Assembly (NCBI RefSeq): GCF_002024165.1
Contig: NZ_MWQN01000004.1
Location: 682,001-746,000, forward strand
Length of the DNA stretch: 64,000 bases
Origin: Embleya scabrispora
GTDB lineage: Bacteria > Actinomycetota > Actinomycetes > Streptomycetales > Streptomycetaceae
Reading direction: 5' to 3'
The notes under the pieces are model-generated. The model searched no databases. It was not told where the DNA came from and was given only the letters and a program-made list of their open reading frames with translations. Below are positions 8,708 through 16,809 of this stretch, one piece after another. The position numbers were made by a program, and so were the translations under genes. Position 1 is the stretch's first letter. Every line of letters starts with the position of its first letter.

Positions 8708-9991
8708 ATGCGCGTCGTGTTCGCGACTCTGCCCGTGAAAGCGCATCTGAATACGGTGATTCCGCTCGCGTGGGCCCTGCAGAGTGCCGGGCACGAGGTG
8801 CTGCTGACCGGCGACTGGGGCCCGGAGCGCGACTCGACGCGGTACATCGAGGCGGCCGGCCTGAACGCCGTCCCCCTGGGCGGCGAAGGCGACGTGTCCC
8901 CGGTCCGCCCCGGCGAGCACAACGAATCCGACTTCCTGGCGATGGATCCGGACGAGCGGGACGAGGGTCGGTGGGTCGGCTTCCGTGAGGCCGTGCGCTT
9001 CATGTACCGGCAGGTGTACGCGCCGGAATCCGAAGTGGGCCGACAGGGCGCCCTGTTGCGGAACCTGGTCGCGTTCACCGGCTCCTGGCGGCCGGATCTC
9101 CTGCTCTGGGACGCTCTCGTGTTCCCCGCTCCGGTGGCCGCCCGGCTGTGCGGTGCCGCGCATGCCCGGATCGTCTGGGGCATGGACACGATCGGCATGC
9201 TCCGGGACCGGATCCGCACGGACCTCGACGAGCGACGCGCCGCCTCGGCGGAGGACGTCGAGGATCCGTGCGCCGAGTGGTTGCGGCCGCTGCTCGATCC
9301 GTACGGTCTGGACTTCACGGAGGAGACCCTCCTCGGTCAGTGGTCGGTCGATCTGTGCCGCCCCCACCCGTACCGCTCCCACGGCACGACCGTCCCGATG
9401 CGCCGGATCCCCTTCGGCGGAGCGACCGAACTCGTCCCGTGGCTCCGGGAGAAGCCGGCGCGGCCCAGGGTCGTGCTCACGCTCGGGACGACCAGGGAGG
9501 AGATCCACCGGCGGACGCTGGCGTTTCCGCTGCGGGACTTCCTCGACGCGGCGGCGGAGTTGGACGCGGATCTGCTGACCACGATGTCGGCCGATCGGAT
9601 GTCCGCTCTCGGCCGGCTTCCGGACAATGTGCGGCCCATCGGCTACGTACCGTTCGGGCTGCTCCTGCCGACCTGTTCGGCGATCGTGCACAACGGCGGC
9701 CGGGGGACCTTCTCGGCGGCTGCCGGCTTCCGCGTACCGCAGGTGATCGTTCCGCAGCCCATGTGGGACGAGATGGTCACCGCGCGCCAGGTGACCGGCT
9801 ACGGGGCGGGGCTCGCACTGGACCCGGCGGGGCTGGAGGGGGCGACCGTGTGCAAGGCGCTGGTTCGGGTTCTCGACGATCCCGGCTTTCGGGCCGGGGC
9901 TCATCGCCTGTACGTCGACACGATGTCCGACCCCGCGCCGACGGACTGCGTTGCCCGCCTGGAGCAACTGACCACCCTCCATCGCGCGTGA
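8708..9991 (+). CDS. GT-B glycosyltransferase, macrolide/EryCIII-like family 1
   Basis: 427 residues. ATG at 8708 follows GGAG; upstream in-frame sequence has no homology. The N-terminus MRVVFATLPVKAHLNTVIPL and the phrase LAWALQSAGHEV match the start of EryCIII/DesVII/TylM2-type enzymes. The C-terminal nucleotide-sugar site reads IVHNGGRGTFSAAAGFRVPQ then QPMWDE, the counterpart of HHGGxGT...Q. It should transfer a TDP/UDP-deoxysugar to a hydrophobic aglycone in the cytoplasm. Relatives often need a P450-like activator (DesVIII type), which is not evident here. First gene of an operon with the pyruvyltransferase and ketoreductase. Confidence 0.92.
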   Translation: MRVVFATLPVKAHLNTVIPLAWALQSAGHEVLLTGDWGPERDSTRYIEAAGLNAVPLGGEGDVSPVRPGEHNESDFLAMDPDERDEGRWVGFREAVRFMYRQVYAPESEVGRQGALLRNLVAFTGSWRPDLLLWDALVFPAPVAARLCGAAHARIVWGMDTIGMLRDRIRTDLDERRAASAEDVEDPCAEWLRPLLDPYGLDFTEETLLGQWSVDLCRPHPYRSHGTTVPMRRIPFGGATELVPWLREKPARPRVVLTLGTTREEIHRRTLAFPLRDFLDAAAELDADLLTTMSADRMSALGRLPDNVRPIGYVPFGLLLPTCSAIVHNGGRGTFSAAAGFRVPQVIVPQPMWDEMVTARQVTGYGAGLALDPAGLEGATVCKALVRVLDDPGFRAGAHRLYVDTMSDPAPTDCVARLEQLTTLHRA

Positions 9992-10006
9992 GGAATCGGC
10001 CCTTTC

Positions 10007-11158
10007 ATGGTTCTTCCGAGCGACGGTGAGCCCCGCCCGTACTATCTCGTCTGCCCGGCGGGAATTCCCAACTACGGCGACGAACTCATCGCCATCACCT
10101 GGCTGCGGCATCTGGCCCGAGTGGCTCCCGAGGTCGACGTGGTCGTGGACTGCCTCTATCCCGAGGTGGCCGTCCGGCACATGGACGGCGTGCATCCGCG
10201 CGCTCGTTTCACCAGCGTGCTGTGGCGGTTGTGCCTGCGCCACTGGCCCGGCGACGACCCGGAGGCGACCTGCGCGGGTGTGGCGGACGCGGTGCGCACC
10301 CCGACGTCCGTGCCCGAACTGGCCGACGGGATCTCGGTACTGCGCGGCGCGGCGGTGGTGCACCTGGTCGGTGGCGGCTTCCTCAACGGCATCTGGCCGG
10401 TGTTCGTCGGGCTGTTGGCGGGCATCGCCGTCGCCGCCGAGACGGGCGACGCGAGGACGGCGATGACCGGGCAGGGATTGTGGCCGCCGGCCGACGCCGC
10501 CGGGTCGACCCGGTCGCTGATCGGGCGGTTCGACGTGGTCGACGTCCGCGACACGGCCTCGGCGGAGTTCGCCGGGCTCGCCCCGTCCGCCGACCACTGC
10601 GACGACGTGTTCCTCGGATTCGGCCCGCACCTGCTGCGCGCCGACGAGGAGCGGGTGCCGGAGGTCATGGTGAGCGTGCAGTCGCTGCTGACCGAGAACG
10701 AGGGTGCCGCCGAGGCGACGGTGCGCTTCGTGTCCGAGGTACTGCGCGCGTGGCGGGTGACGGACGTCGGCCTGCTGGAGTGCTCCCCCGACAAGGATCG
10801 GGACGTCCTGGCCATCGCCCAGATGCTGCTGCCCGGTGCCCGCCGGTACTCGCTCGGCGACGTCCTGGCCCACGGCCTGCCCGCGCGCGCCGGCCAGTGC
10901 TGGATCAGTACCCGTTTCCATCCGCACATGGTGGCCGGCGCGGCCGGCGCGCACGGGGTGGCCCTGGTGGTGCGGGACGACTACTACGACATCAAACATC
11001 GTTCGCTGATCGACTCCGGCTCCGCCTGGCGGCTGCTCCGACCGCCGGAGATTCCCGAACGCCCCACCACCGGCGGGTACGGTGCCGAGCGATTGGCCGA
11101 ACTGCGCACCGCCAAACTGGCCGTGGCCGAGCGGATCTATGGGCGTGGTTCCGGGTGA
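10007..11158 (+). CDS. polysaccharide pyruvyl transferase family protein
   Basis: 383 residues. Family signatures: N-terminal PNYGDELIAITW, central VHLVGGGFLNG, and C-terminal STRFHPHMVAGAAGAHGVALV (the conserved RxHxxxxA block). Members move pyruvate from phosphoenolpyruvate to a sugar, making a 4,6-ketal, usually on cell-wall or exopolysaccharides; some members are sulfotransfer- or sugar-transfer-like. Here it is sandwiched between a small-molecule glycosyltransferase and an NDP-sugar reductase (15 bp after the former, 5 bp before the latter), which suggests it decorates the deoxysugar of a natural product. That placement is the unusual part and the function is inference. Confidence 0.85.
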   Translation: MVLPSDGEPRPYYLVCPAGIPNYGDELIAITWLRHLARVAPEVDVVVDCLYPEVAVRHMDGVHPRARFTSVLWRLCLRHWPGDDPEATCAGVADAVRTPTSVPELADGISVLRGAAVVHLVGGGFLNGIWPVFVGLLAGIAVAAETGDARTAMTGQGLWPPADAAGSTRSLIGRFDVVDVRDTASAEFAGLAPSADHCDDVFLGFGPHLLRADEERVPEVMVSVQSLLTENEGAAEATVRFVSEVLRAWRVTDVGLLECSPDKDRDVLAIAQMLLPGARRYSLGDVLAHGLPARAGQCWISTRFHPHMVAGAAGAHGVALVVRDDYYDIKHRSLIDSGSAWRLLRPPEIPERPTTGGYGAERLAELRTAKLAVAERIYGRGSG

Positions 11159-11163
11159 GACAC

Positions 11164-12117
11164 ATGGAACTGCTGCTGATCGGACTGTCGGGGTTCGCCC
11201 GGCGCCGGGTGTTGCCCGCCGTCGCGTCGATGTCCGAGATTCCCACCATCGACATCGCCAGTCGCCACGCCACGCCGAACGACGTGGCGGGGATCCCGAA
11301 GCTGGGCCGGCTCCACGGCGACTGGCGCCGCGCGTTGGCGACGCGCCGACCGGGTCTGGCGTATGTGTCCCTGGTCAACAGCGAACATGCCGTCGCGGTC
11401 CGGGAGGCGCTGGGGCTGGGGTGGCACGTGGTGGTCGACAAGCCGGCTCTGCCGGGCGCGCGGGCGGCGGCCGAGATGGTGGAACTGGCGAGGTCGTCGT
11501 CCCTCGTGCTCGCCGAGGCGACGTGTTATGCGTTCCACCCGATGTTCCCCGTCGTCCGGAAGCGGGCCGCCGATGCCACCAAGGTGGTGGCCGTCTTCAC
11601 CCCGCCGGTGCCGGCGGGGGACTTTCGCCATGATCGGGCGCGCGGCGGCGGCGCGCTCCTCGACACCGGGCCCTATCTCGCGTCGTTGGGGCGGGTGTTG
11701 TGGGGCCTGGAGCCCGAGGAGGTCGGCGTGATGGTGACCGACCGCACGGCCGACGGCCTCGACCTCTCGTACAGCGCACTGGCCCGATACGCCGAGGGAA
11801 GGACCGTCGTCGGCCACTTCGGTTTCACCAGCACGTACCGCAATGCGCTACAGCTGCTGGGCAGGCACGAAGTCGTCGACGTCGAGCGGCCGTTCTCGAT
11901 GCCGCCGGAGAACGAGACGAGGGTGACGATCCGCAAGGACGACGAGGAACGCATCCACCGGGTCGCGCCCGCCGACAGCATGCGGCTCTTCCTGGACCGA
12001 GTGGTCGATGCCGCGTACACCGGCTCCCGGGAATTCGACGAACCGCTGCTCGGCGACGCCCGGACCCTCGACCGCCTGATCCGGGCCGCGAACGGCGACC
12101 GAACGCTGCCGTTCTAG
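11164..12117 (+). CDS. Gfo/Idh/MocA-family oxidoreductase (probable NDP-hexose 3-ketoreductase)
   Basis: 317 residues, ATG 5 bp after the previous stop. N-terminal dinucleotide site GLSGFARRRVLPA (a GxxG variant), the family Lys motif VVDKPALPG (EKP-like) around residue 95, and the substrate-domain motifs ATCYAFHPMF and GGGALLDTGPY. The length is usual for the family. In 2,6-dideoxyhexose pathways the 2,3-dehydratase product is reduced at C3 by just this type (TylC1, KijD10). Pairing with the dehydratase at 6033-7418 makes that the best assignment. Last gene of the operon. Confidence 0.85.
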   Translation: MELLLIGLSGFARRRVLPAVASMSEIPTIDIASRHATPNDVAGIPKLGRLHGDWRRALATRRPGLAYVSLVNSEHAVAVREALGLGWHVVVDKPALPGARAAAEMVELARSSSLVLAEATCYAFHPMFPVVRKRAADATKVVAVFTPPVPAGDFRHDRARGGGALLDTGPYLASLGRVLWGLEPEEVGVMVTDRTADGLDLSYSALARYAEGRTVVGHFGFTSTYRNALQLLGRHEVVDVERPFSMPPENETRVTIRKDDEERIHRVAPADSMRLFLDRVVDAAYTGSREFDEPLLGDARTLDRLIRAANGDRTLPF

Positions 12118-12230
12118 AGTTCCCGGGCTCGCCGGGCTGGGGTTTCGTCGGGTCCGGGCGCCGAACCGGAACGGGGCCTGCGACTTGTCGCCGCGGGGAA
12201 CCGTCCCTCGGGCGCCGACGTCACATCACC

Positions 12231-12950
12231 ATGGCCGAGTCGAATGCACGACCACCCGCCACCGCCCGGACGATCCTTGTCGTCGCCGCCGGACTGATCG
12301 CCGTCGCCTGCGTCGGAATCGCGCTGTGGCTCCTGCTCGCGGATGACGGCGAGGAGAACCACACGGCGGGAGAGCCGGTCCACTCGGTGTCCGACACACC
12401 CGTCGGCGCACCGACCACCGCCCCCGCCACCTCGCCCGCCGCCACACCCACCGCGTCCCCCGCCGAGACGGCGATCCCGCCGAGCACGACACCGCCCGGC
12501 GCCACACCCGGCGGCACGCGGACCCCCGCCGTCCCCGCCGACGGACGCGTCGACACGCGCACCATCTCCTTCGCCGAGGCACGCGGCCTGCCCAAGGTGT
12601 TCGCCGTCGCCGAATCGGCGGCGCAGGACGCGGACGTCCTGGCGGGCGTATTCGCCGGAAGCCCGAACAAGCGCCCGGCGGAACCCACCCCCGCAACGGA
12701 CTTCGTCCGCAACGTCGTGGTGACCGTGACCGTCGACGCGGGCTGCCTCGACCCCGAGGGGGCCCGGCTGTTCGCGACCGGGAACCGGCTCCGGCTCGAC
12801 GTACGCCTCCCCGATCGCAGCCCCCCGCCGGAGTGCCTCGCCCCGTACATCCGGCTGGCCCGCTTCGAGGTGCCGCGCGCGTCGCTGCCGCAGCGTCCGG
12901 TCCTGGACGGCAAGTCGCCGTCGACACCGGACGCGAACTCCCGTCCCTGA
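12231..12950 (+). CDS. hypothetical single-pass membrane protein with Thr/Pro-rich linker
   Basis: 239 residues; function not recognised. A transmembrane helix spans about residues 14-37 (ILVVAAGLIAVACVGIALWL), followed by a long Thr/Pro/Ala/Ser linker (about 45-105) and a small C-terminal domain with two cysteines (DAGCLDPEG and PPECLAPY), which may form a disulfide outside the cell. No clear ribosome site precedes the ATG at 12231. It lies 113 bp after the sugar operon and converges with the epoxide hydrolase. It may be unrelated to the cluster. Confidence 0.65.
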   Translation: MAESNARPPATARTILVVAAGLIAVACVGIALWLLLADDGEENHTAGEPVHSVSDTPVGAPTTAPATSPAATPTASPAETAIPPSTTPPGATPGGTRTPAVPADGRVDTRTISFAEARGLPKVFAVAESAAQDADVLAGVFAGSPNKRPAEPTPATDFVRNVVVTVTVDAGCLDPEGARLFATGNRLRLDVRLPDRSPPPECLAPYIRLARFEVPRASLPQRPVLDGKSPSTPDANSRP

Positions 12951-13028
12951 CCGGCGCGTCGCTCCCGAACCTCCGGGGCTCGCGGATCCGCGGGTGCGCG
13001 GGGCCGGGCACCGGGCGCCGCGTCGCTC

Positions 13029-14069
13029 TCAGCGGGCGAGGTCGACCGCCCGCCGCAGGTCGCCGACGTATGTCTCGGGGTGTTCCCAGGCGGCGAAGTG
13101 GCCGCCTGCGTGGTGCTCCACGTATTCGCGGATGTTCAGGAACGTCTCCGCGTAGCTTCGGGGTTCGGGTTTGAGGTCGTGCGCGAACACGGAGAGCACG
13201 GTCGGCGTTTCGACGCGGCCGGGGAGGGTGACCGGTTCGGCATAGGTGGCGAAAGAGGTGCCGATCGTGCCGGTGGCCCAGTAGGCGGTGACCCAGGTGA
13301 GCAGATCGTCCGGGGTGAACGCCGCCTCGTCGGACCAGGATTCCAGTTTCTCGACGATCCACGCGGCGAGGCCGGCGGGCGAGTCGCCGAGGGCCGCGGC
13401 GAGCGTGTTCGGCCGTGTCGACTGCTCGGCGATGTACCCGCCTTCGGCCCGGAACCACCGCGCGGTCCGCCCGAGGTAGTCGGCCGCGTCGGGCGCGAGC
13501 TTCGCCGGGTCGGCGGTGAGCGCGTGCTGCGGGGCGATGTTCGTGAGGTGCAACGCGGCCACCCGGTCCGGGTGTTCGGCCGCGAGGAGTTCCGCGATGG
13601 TGGCACCCACGTCGCCGCCGGACACCGTGTAGCGGGAATGGCCGAGCGCGTCGAGCGCGTCCGCGACGATCCCGGCGATCGCCCCGGCCGACATGCCCGG
13701 CGTGGTGAGCGGTGCCGCGAACGGGAAGCCGGGCAGCGCGGGAACCACCACGTGCATGTCCGTGAGCAGCGGCAGGACCCGCTCGAACCGCAGCACCGAG
13801 TCCGGCCAGCCGTGCAGCAGCACGACCACGGGGGCGCCGGGGTTCGCGGAGCGCTGGTGGATGACCCGCAGGTCGCTCTCGCCCGCCCGCACCGTCACCC
13901 ACGGGAGTTCGCCGATGCGGCGCTCGTGCACGTCCCAGTCGTACCCGTTCGCCCAGCGTTCGAGCAGTTCGTCGAGGCGGGTGCCGCCGAGGCCGCGGGT
14001 GGCGTCGTCGCTCCACGGGGTCGCCACGCGTCGCGTCCGCCGGATTCGCTCTCGCAGGTCATCCATCAT
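13029..14069 (-). CDS. epoxide hydrolase (EHN-domain alpha/beta hydrolase)
   Basis: 346 residues beginning MMDDLRERIRRTRRVATPW. The N-terminal lid characteristic of juvenile-hormone/microsomal-type epoxide hydrolases ends near the oxyanion motif HGWPDS (about residue 100). The nucleophile Asp is in SGGDVGA and the catalytic His in AGGHFAAWEHP. It should open epoxides to diols or detoxify them. The start codon sits directly beside two short inverted repeats shared with the divergent tetR gene, so it is probably repressed by that TetR protein. An in-frame extension upstream to 14243 reads through the tetR gene and is rejected. Confidence 0.88.
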   Translation of the reverse strand: MMDDLRERIRRTRRVATPWSDDATRGLGGTRLDELLERWANGYDWDVHERRIGELPWVTVRAGESDLRVIHQRSANPGAPVVVLLHGWPDSVLRFERVLPLLTDMHVVVPALPGFPFAAPLTTPGMSAGAIAGIVADALDALGHSRYTVSGGDVGATIAELLAAEHPDRVAALHLTNIAPQHALTADPAKLAPDAADYLGRTARWFRAEGGYIAEQSTRPNTLAAALGDSPAGLAAWIVEKLESWSDEAAFTPDDLLTWVTAYWATGTIGTSFATYAEPVTLPGRVETPTVLSVFAHDLKPEPRSYAETFLNIREYVEHHAGGHFAAWEHPETYVGDLRRAVDLAR

Positions 14070-14105
14070 GTGTACGAGAATACACACGTTGTATATGCTC
14101 ATACA
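14070..14105. promoter_or_regulatory. two tandem TetR-type operator half-palindromes in a 37-bp divergent promoter
   Basis: Seen: GTGTA-N6-TACAC at 14070-14085 and TGTAT-N6-ATACA at 14090-14105. Their centres are 20 bp apart, about two helical turns, so two dimers could bind one DNA face. The second dyad ends 1 bp before the tetR ATG (14107), and the first touches the epoxide hydrolase start. That leaves no room for ordinary leaders, so tetR transcription may be leaderless. Binding by the neighbouring TetR is inferred. Confidence 0.65.
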
Positions 14106-14106
14106 C

Positions 14107-14667
14107 ATGACGTCTCGGAACGCGACCGCGACCAGGCAGCGGATCCTGGAACACGCACGACGCCAGTTCGCCCGGCACGGGTACACGGCGGTCACCGTCA
14201 AGGGTGTGGCCGACGCCGCCGGCGTGTCGCCCAACCTCATCACGCGCTATTTCGGCGGCAAGGACGGCCTGTTCCTGGCGGCGACCCGGGTCGAACTGCC
14301 CGTCGAGAACTCCGTCGACGGCGACCGCTCCACGCTCGGCGCGCGCCTCGCGGCGAGCATCGTGCGGCGTTGGTTCGGTACATCCGGGGAGGACCCGCTG
14401 CTCGTCCTGCATCGCGCGTCCGGCGAACGCCCGGAGGCGGCGGAGGCGCTGGCCGCCTTCCTCGACAAGAGCTCCCTGGAACCCCTGCACCGCTACCTGC
14501 GCGGCACCGGCCTGCCCGACGCCGAGGCCCGCGACCGGGCCGCGGCCATCGACGCCTTCGTCCTCGGCGTCTCCGCCCGCCGCCGCGTCCTGCGCGCCGA
14601 ACTCGGCGACCCGGCCGGCCTGCGGGCCTGGCTGGCCACCACCATCCAGCGCCTGGCCGACGGTTGA
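14107..14667 (+). CDS. TetR-family transcriptional regulator
   Basis: 186 residues, start MTSRNATATRQRILEHARRQF. The helix-turn-helix is at about residues 27-50 (TVKGVADAAGVSPNLITRYFGGKDGLF). The C-terminal ligand domain has no assignable subfamily. It is divergent from the epoxide hydrolase with only 37 bp between start codons, and both starts abut the dyads at 14070-14105. The straightforward model is a local repressor of the hydrolase and of itself, released by an epoxide or related small molecule. Confidence 0.88.
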   Translation: MTSRNATATRQRILEHARRQFARHGYTAVTVKGVADAAGVSPNLITRYFGGKDGLFLAATRVELPVENSVDGDRSTLGARLAASIVRRWFGTSGEDPLLVLHRASGERPEAAEALAAFLDKSSLEPLHRYLRGTGLPDAEARDRAAAIDAFVLGVSARRRVLRAELGDPAGLRAWLATTIQRLADG

Positions 14668-14754
14668 GATCCTGGTGATATCTCAGTCTGATACTGTTGT
14701 GATCTCAATGCTCATTGCGGCCGCCGGACGGAGCGGCTCCGACGGGAGATTGTC

Positions 14755-15336
14755 GTGACCACCGCACTGATCATCGGTGACCTCCAGCAGGGCATCACCG
14801 GCAGCTATCCCTTCGCCCGACAAGTCCTGCCCCGGCTCGGCGAGTTGTTGCCGCGGGCCCGCTCCGCCGGTGCTCTCGTGGTGTTCGTGCGCTTCGCGTT
14901 CCGCGGCAACGGGGCCGATCTCCTCCGGGACAACGCGCTGTACCGGACGTTCTACGAGGCCGGCGACGCCTTCCACGAGGGCACCGCCGGCACCGAGCTC
15001 GCCCTGCCGGTCGCCGACCAGGACGTCGTCGTGCTCAAACGCCGCACGAGCGCGTTCGCCGGCACGGATCTCGACCTCGTACTGCGGGCGCGCGGCGTCG
15101 ACACGATCGCGATCACCGGCGTCGCCACCGGCGCCATGGTCGCGGCCACCGCCTACGACGGGGCCGATCGCGGATACCGGGTGGCCGTGCTGCGCGACGG
15201 CTGCGCCGACGGCGATCCGGCCATCCACGACTTCTTCATGGACGCCGTCTTCCCGAGCCGCGGATTCGCGGTGATGCCGTGCGCGGCCTGGCATCCGGAA
15301 CCGCTCGGCCACCCCGCGCGTGTCGCCGGCTCCTAG
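14755..15336 (+). CDS. isochorismatase-fold (cysteine hydrolase superfamily) protein lacking the usual Cys
   Basis: 193 residues, GTG start with CGGGAGA upstream. The fold is shown by ALIIGDLQQG (Asp), the VVLKRRTSAFAGTDL block (Lys) and the cis-peptide region GVATGAMVAATAYDGADRGY. In nicotinamidase-type members the nucleophile Cys follows here (TSGCV); this protein has TGAMV. The Asp and Lys are kept, the Cys is not, as in true isochorismatases and some uncharacterised Streptomyces relatives. Upstream 14677-14707 holds two related decamers, TGATATCTCA and TGTGATCTCA, possibly regulator sites. It converges on the GntR gene with a 4-bp overlap. Confidence 0.82.
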   Translation: MTTALIIGDLQQGITGSYPFARQVLPRLGELLPRARSAGALVVFVRFAFRGNGADLLRDNALYRTFYEAGDAFHEGTAGTELALPVADQDVVVLKRRTSAFAGTDLDLVLRARGVDTIAITGVATGAMVAATAYDGADRGYRVAVLRDGCADGDPAIHDFFMDAVFPSRGFAVMPCAAWHPEPLGHPARVAGS

Positions 15337-16076
15337 GCGGGCGGCAGCGGTGAGACGGGCATCTCGATCGGCGCCTTGTTGACGGAGGCGCTTCGGGCCA
15401 GGACCTGGAGCACGTCGCGATGCACGCGCTCGCATCGGCTGCGCATCGCCTCGTGGGTGCCGGCCACGTCCCGCGCGCGCAACCGTTCGAAGACGGCCGC
15501 CAGTTCTCCGGGCGGGCTCGCGGCGTCGGGGGCGATCAACGCGGCCATGCGCAGGACCCGTTCCAGTTCGTCCAGCACGTCGACGATCGCCTTGGCCAGA
15601 CGGTTGTTGCCGCCGGAGTTGGCGATGATGGCCTCGAATTCGATCGAGGCCCGCAACGCCTCCTCCTGGCCCAACTCGCCTGCCGCGAGCGCGAAATGCA
15701 CCCGGGACAACACTTCGAGCCGCTCCAGCGCGGGCCCGTCGACACCTCGGCGCGCCGCCGCGGACGCGGCCTCCCCGGCCAGCAGCGTGCGCAATCCGCA
15801 GAGGTCGTCGGTGTCCTGGAGCGTGATCGGCCTGACGACGTAACCCGCGCGCGGCAGCGCGGCCACGAGCCCGTCCCGCCGCAGTCGGGCCAGCGCCTCG
15901 CGTACCGGCGTCTTGCTGATGTCCCACTGCCGCGCGAGCGAGGTCTCGGTGAAGCTGCTACCGGGCGACAGCGTCAGGTCGATGAGCTGACGCCGGATCG
16001 CCCGGTAGGCCTGGTTCGTGCGATCGAGGCCGGTCTCCTCCGCGCCGACCAACAACAATGCGGGGATATGCGGCAT
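15333..16076 (-). CDS. GntR-family regulator, FadR (FCD-domain) subfamily
   Basis: 247 residues from the ATG at 16076. The winged helix (about residues 21-80) includes TETSLARQWDISKTPVREALARLRRDGLV, the classic GntR signature. The C-terminal FCD domain follows and binds metal plus a carboxylated effector in relatives. An in-frame extension back to 16304 would read a short tandem repeat and is not believable; a GTG at 16118 is a weaker alternative. It converges on the isochorismatase-fold gene, the two stops sharing one CTAG. It may control that gene. Confidence 0.87.
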   Translation of the reverse strand: MPHIPALLLVGAEETGLDRTNQAYRAIRRQLIDLTLSPGSSFTETSLARQWDISKTPVREALARLRRDGLVAALPRAGYVVRPITLQDTDDLCGLRTLLAGEAASAAARRGVDGPALERLEVLSRVHFALAAGELGQEEALRASIEFEAIIANSGGNNRLAKAIVDVLDELERVLRMAALIAPDAASPPGELAAVFERLRARDVAGTHEAMRSRCERVHRDVLQVLARSASVNKAPIEMPVSPLPPA

Positions 16077-16192
16077 TCCCGTGATCACCGAATCGTCTTC
16101 ACGAGCATCTTTACGCACCTCGCCAGCGTACCACCGCACCCAATTGATACAGCAGTTTGTCCCGCTGCCGGCCCTCCGGCATATATGGATAA

Positions 16193-16207
16193 GGAATCCC
16201 GTATTCC
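16193..16207. repeat. short inverted repeat upstream of the GntR gene
   Basis: GGAAT-CCCGT-ATTCC, perfect 5-bp arms with a 5-bp spacer. It lies in the 184-bp gap between the GntR start and the downstream VOC gene. It could be an operator; no direct support. Confidence 0.4.
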
Positions 16208-16212
16208 AAGAG

Positions 16213-16248
16213 GGCAATGGAGGCAATGGAGGCAATGGAGGCAATGGA
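16213..16248 (+). repeat. four perfect tandem copies of a 9-bp unit
   Basis: GGCAATGGA is repeated exactly four times head to tail in a gap between genes. Read through, it would encode a Leu-Pro-Pro or Gly-Asn-Gly triplet repeat, but no believable gene covers it. Nine-base units can expand or contract by slippage. Confidence 0.85.
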
Positions 16249-16260
16249 CCGGCGGATTCG

Positions 16261-16650
16261 TCAGGTATCCATCGCCGCTCGTTCGGCCGCACTGCGCAGC
16301 ACACAGAATTCGTTGCCCTCGGGATCGGCGAGAATCACCCAACCCGATCCGTCCGGATTCCGGTGGTCGGCGAAAAGCGTGGCCCCCAGGCCGAGCAGTC
16401 GCTCCACCTCCTCGTCGCGCGACGTCTCGGGGCGCAGACACAGATGGACCCGGTTCTTGACGGTCTTGGCCTCGGACACCTGGTTGAAGAACAACACCGG
16501 ACCGTCCGCGAGTTGCACCTCGGTCTCCCGCGCGCCCGGTTTGTCCTCCGGATGCAGCGGGCGGCCGGTCACCCCGCTCCAGAACCGAGCCAACTCGTAG
16601 GCATCCGCACAGTCGATCGCCACATTCTGCAATACCGAGACCATGGGCAT
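16261..16650 (-). CDS. VOC-superfamily glyoxalase-like protein
   Basis: 129 residues from the ATG at 16650, preceded by GGGAAG. Begins MPMVSVLQNVAIDCADAYEL; the middle VHLCLRP and the C-terminal GWVILADPEGNEFCVLRSA are the hallmark DPEGNEFC ending of small glyoxalase-like Streptomyces proteins. Substrate unknown; it may act in detoxification or ligand binding. Stand-alone gene on the minus strand, 159 bp from and divergent to the LanB gene. Confidence 0.85.
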   Translation of the reverse strand: MPMVSVLQNVAIDCADAYELARFWSGVTGRPLHPEDKPGARETEVQLADGPVLFFNQVSEAKTVKNRVHLCLRPETSRDEEVERLLGLGATLFADHRNPDGSGWVILADPEGNEFCVLRSAAERAAMDT

Positions 16651-16809
16651 GATTCTTCCCGATCCTCGTGCCGAACACCCGGGTAGGCAGTAGTCGATCA
16701 ACGGTGTTTCGGCTCACTTTCGGGCGGTCGACGCGCCACTGTTGTATCCAACCGGACCTGCCGCACCGGAGCGTGCACGGCGTGGCGGGTCGAACGACCG
16801 GAGGATCGT

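Noticed and set aside
7406-10999. 1,197-codon minus-strand open frame
   Set aside because: Covers the glycosyltransferase and pyruvyltransferase genes on the opposite strand; composition not coding-like.
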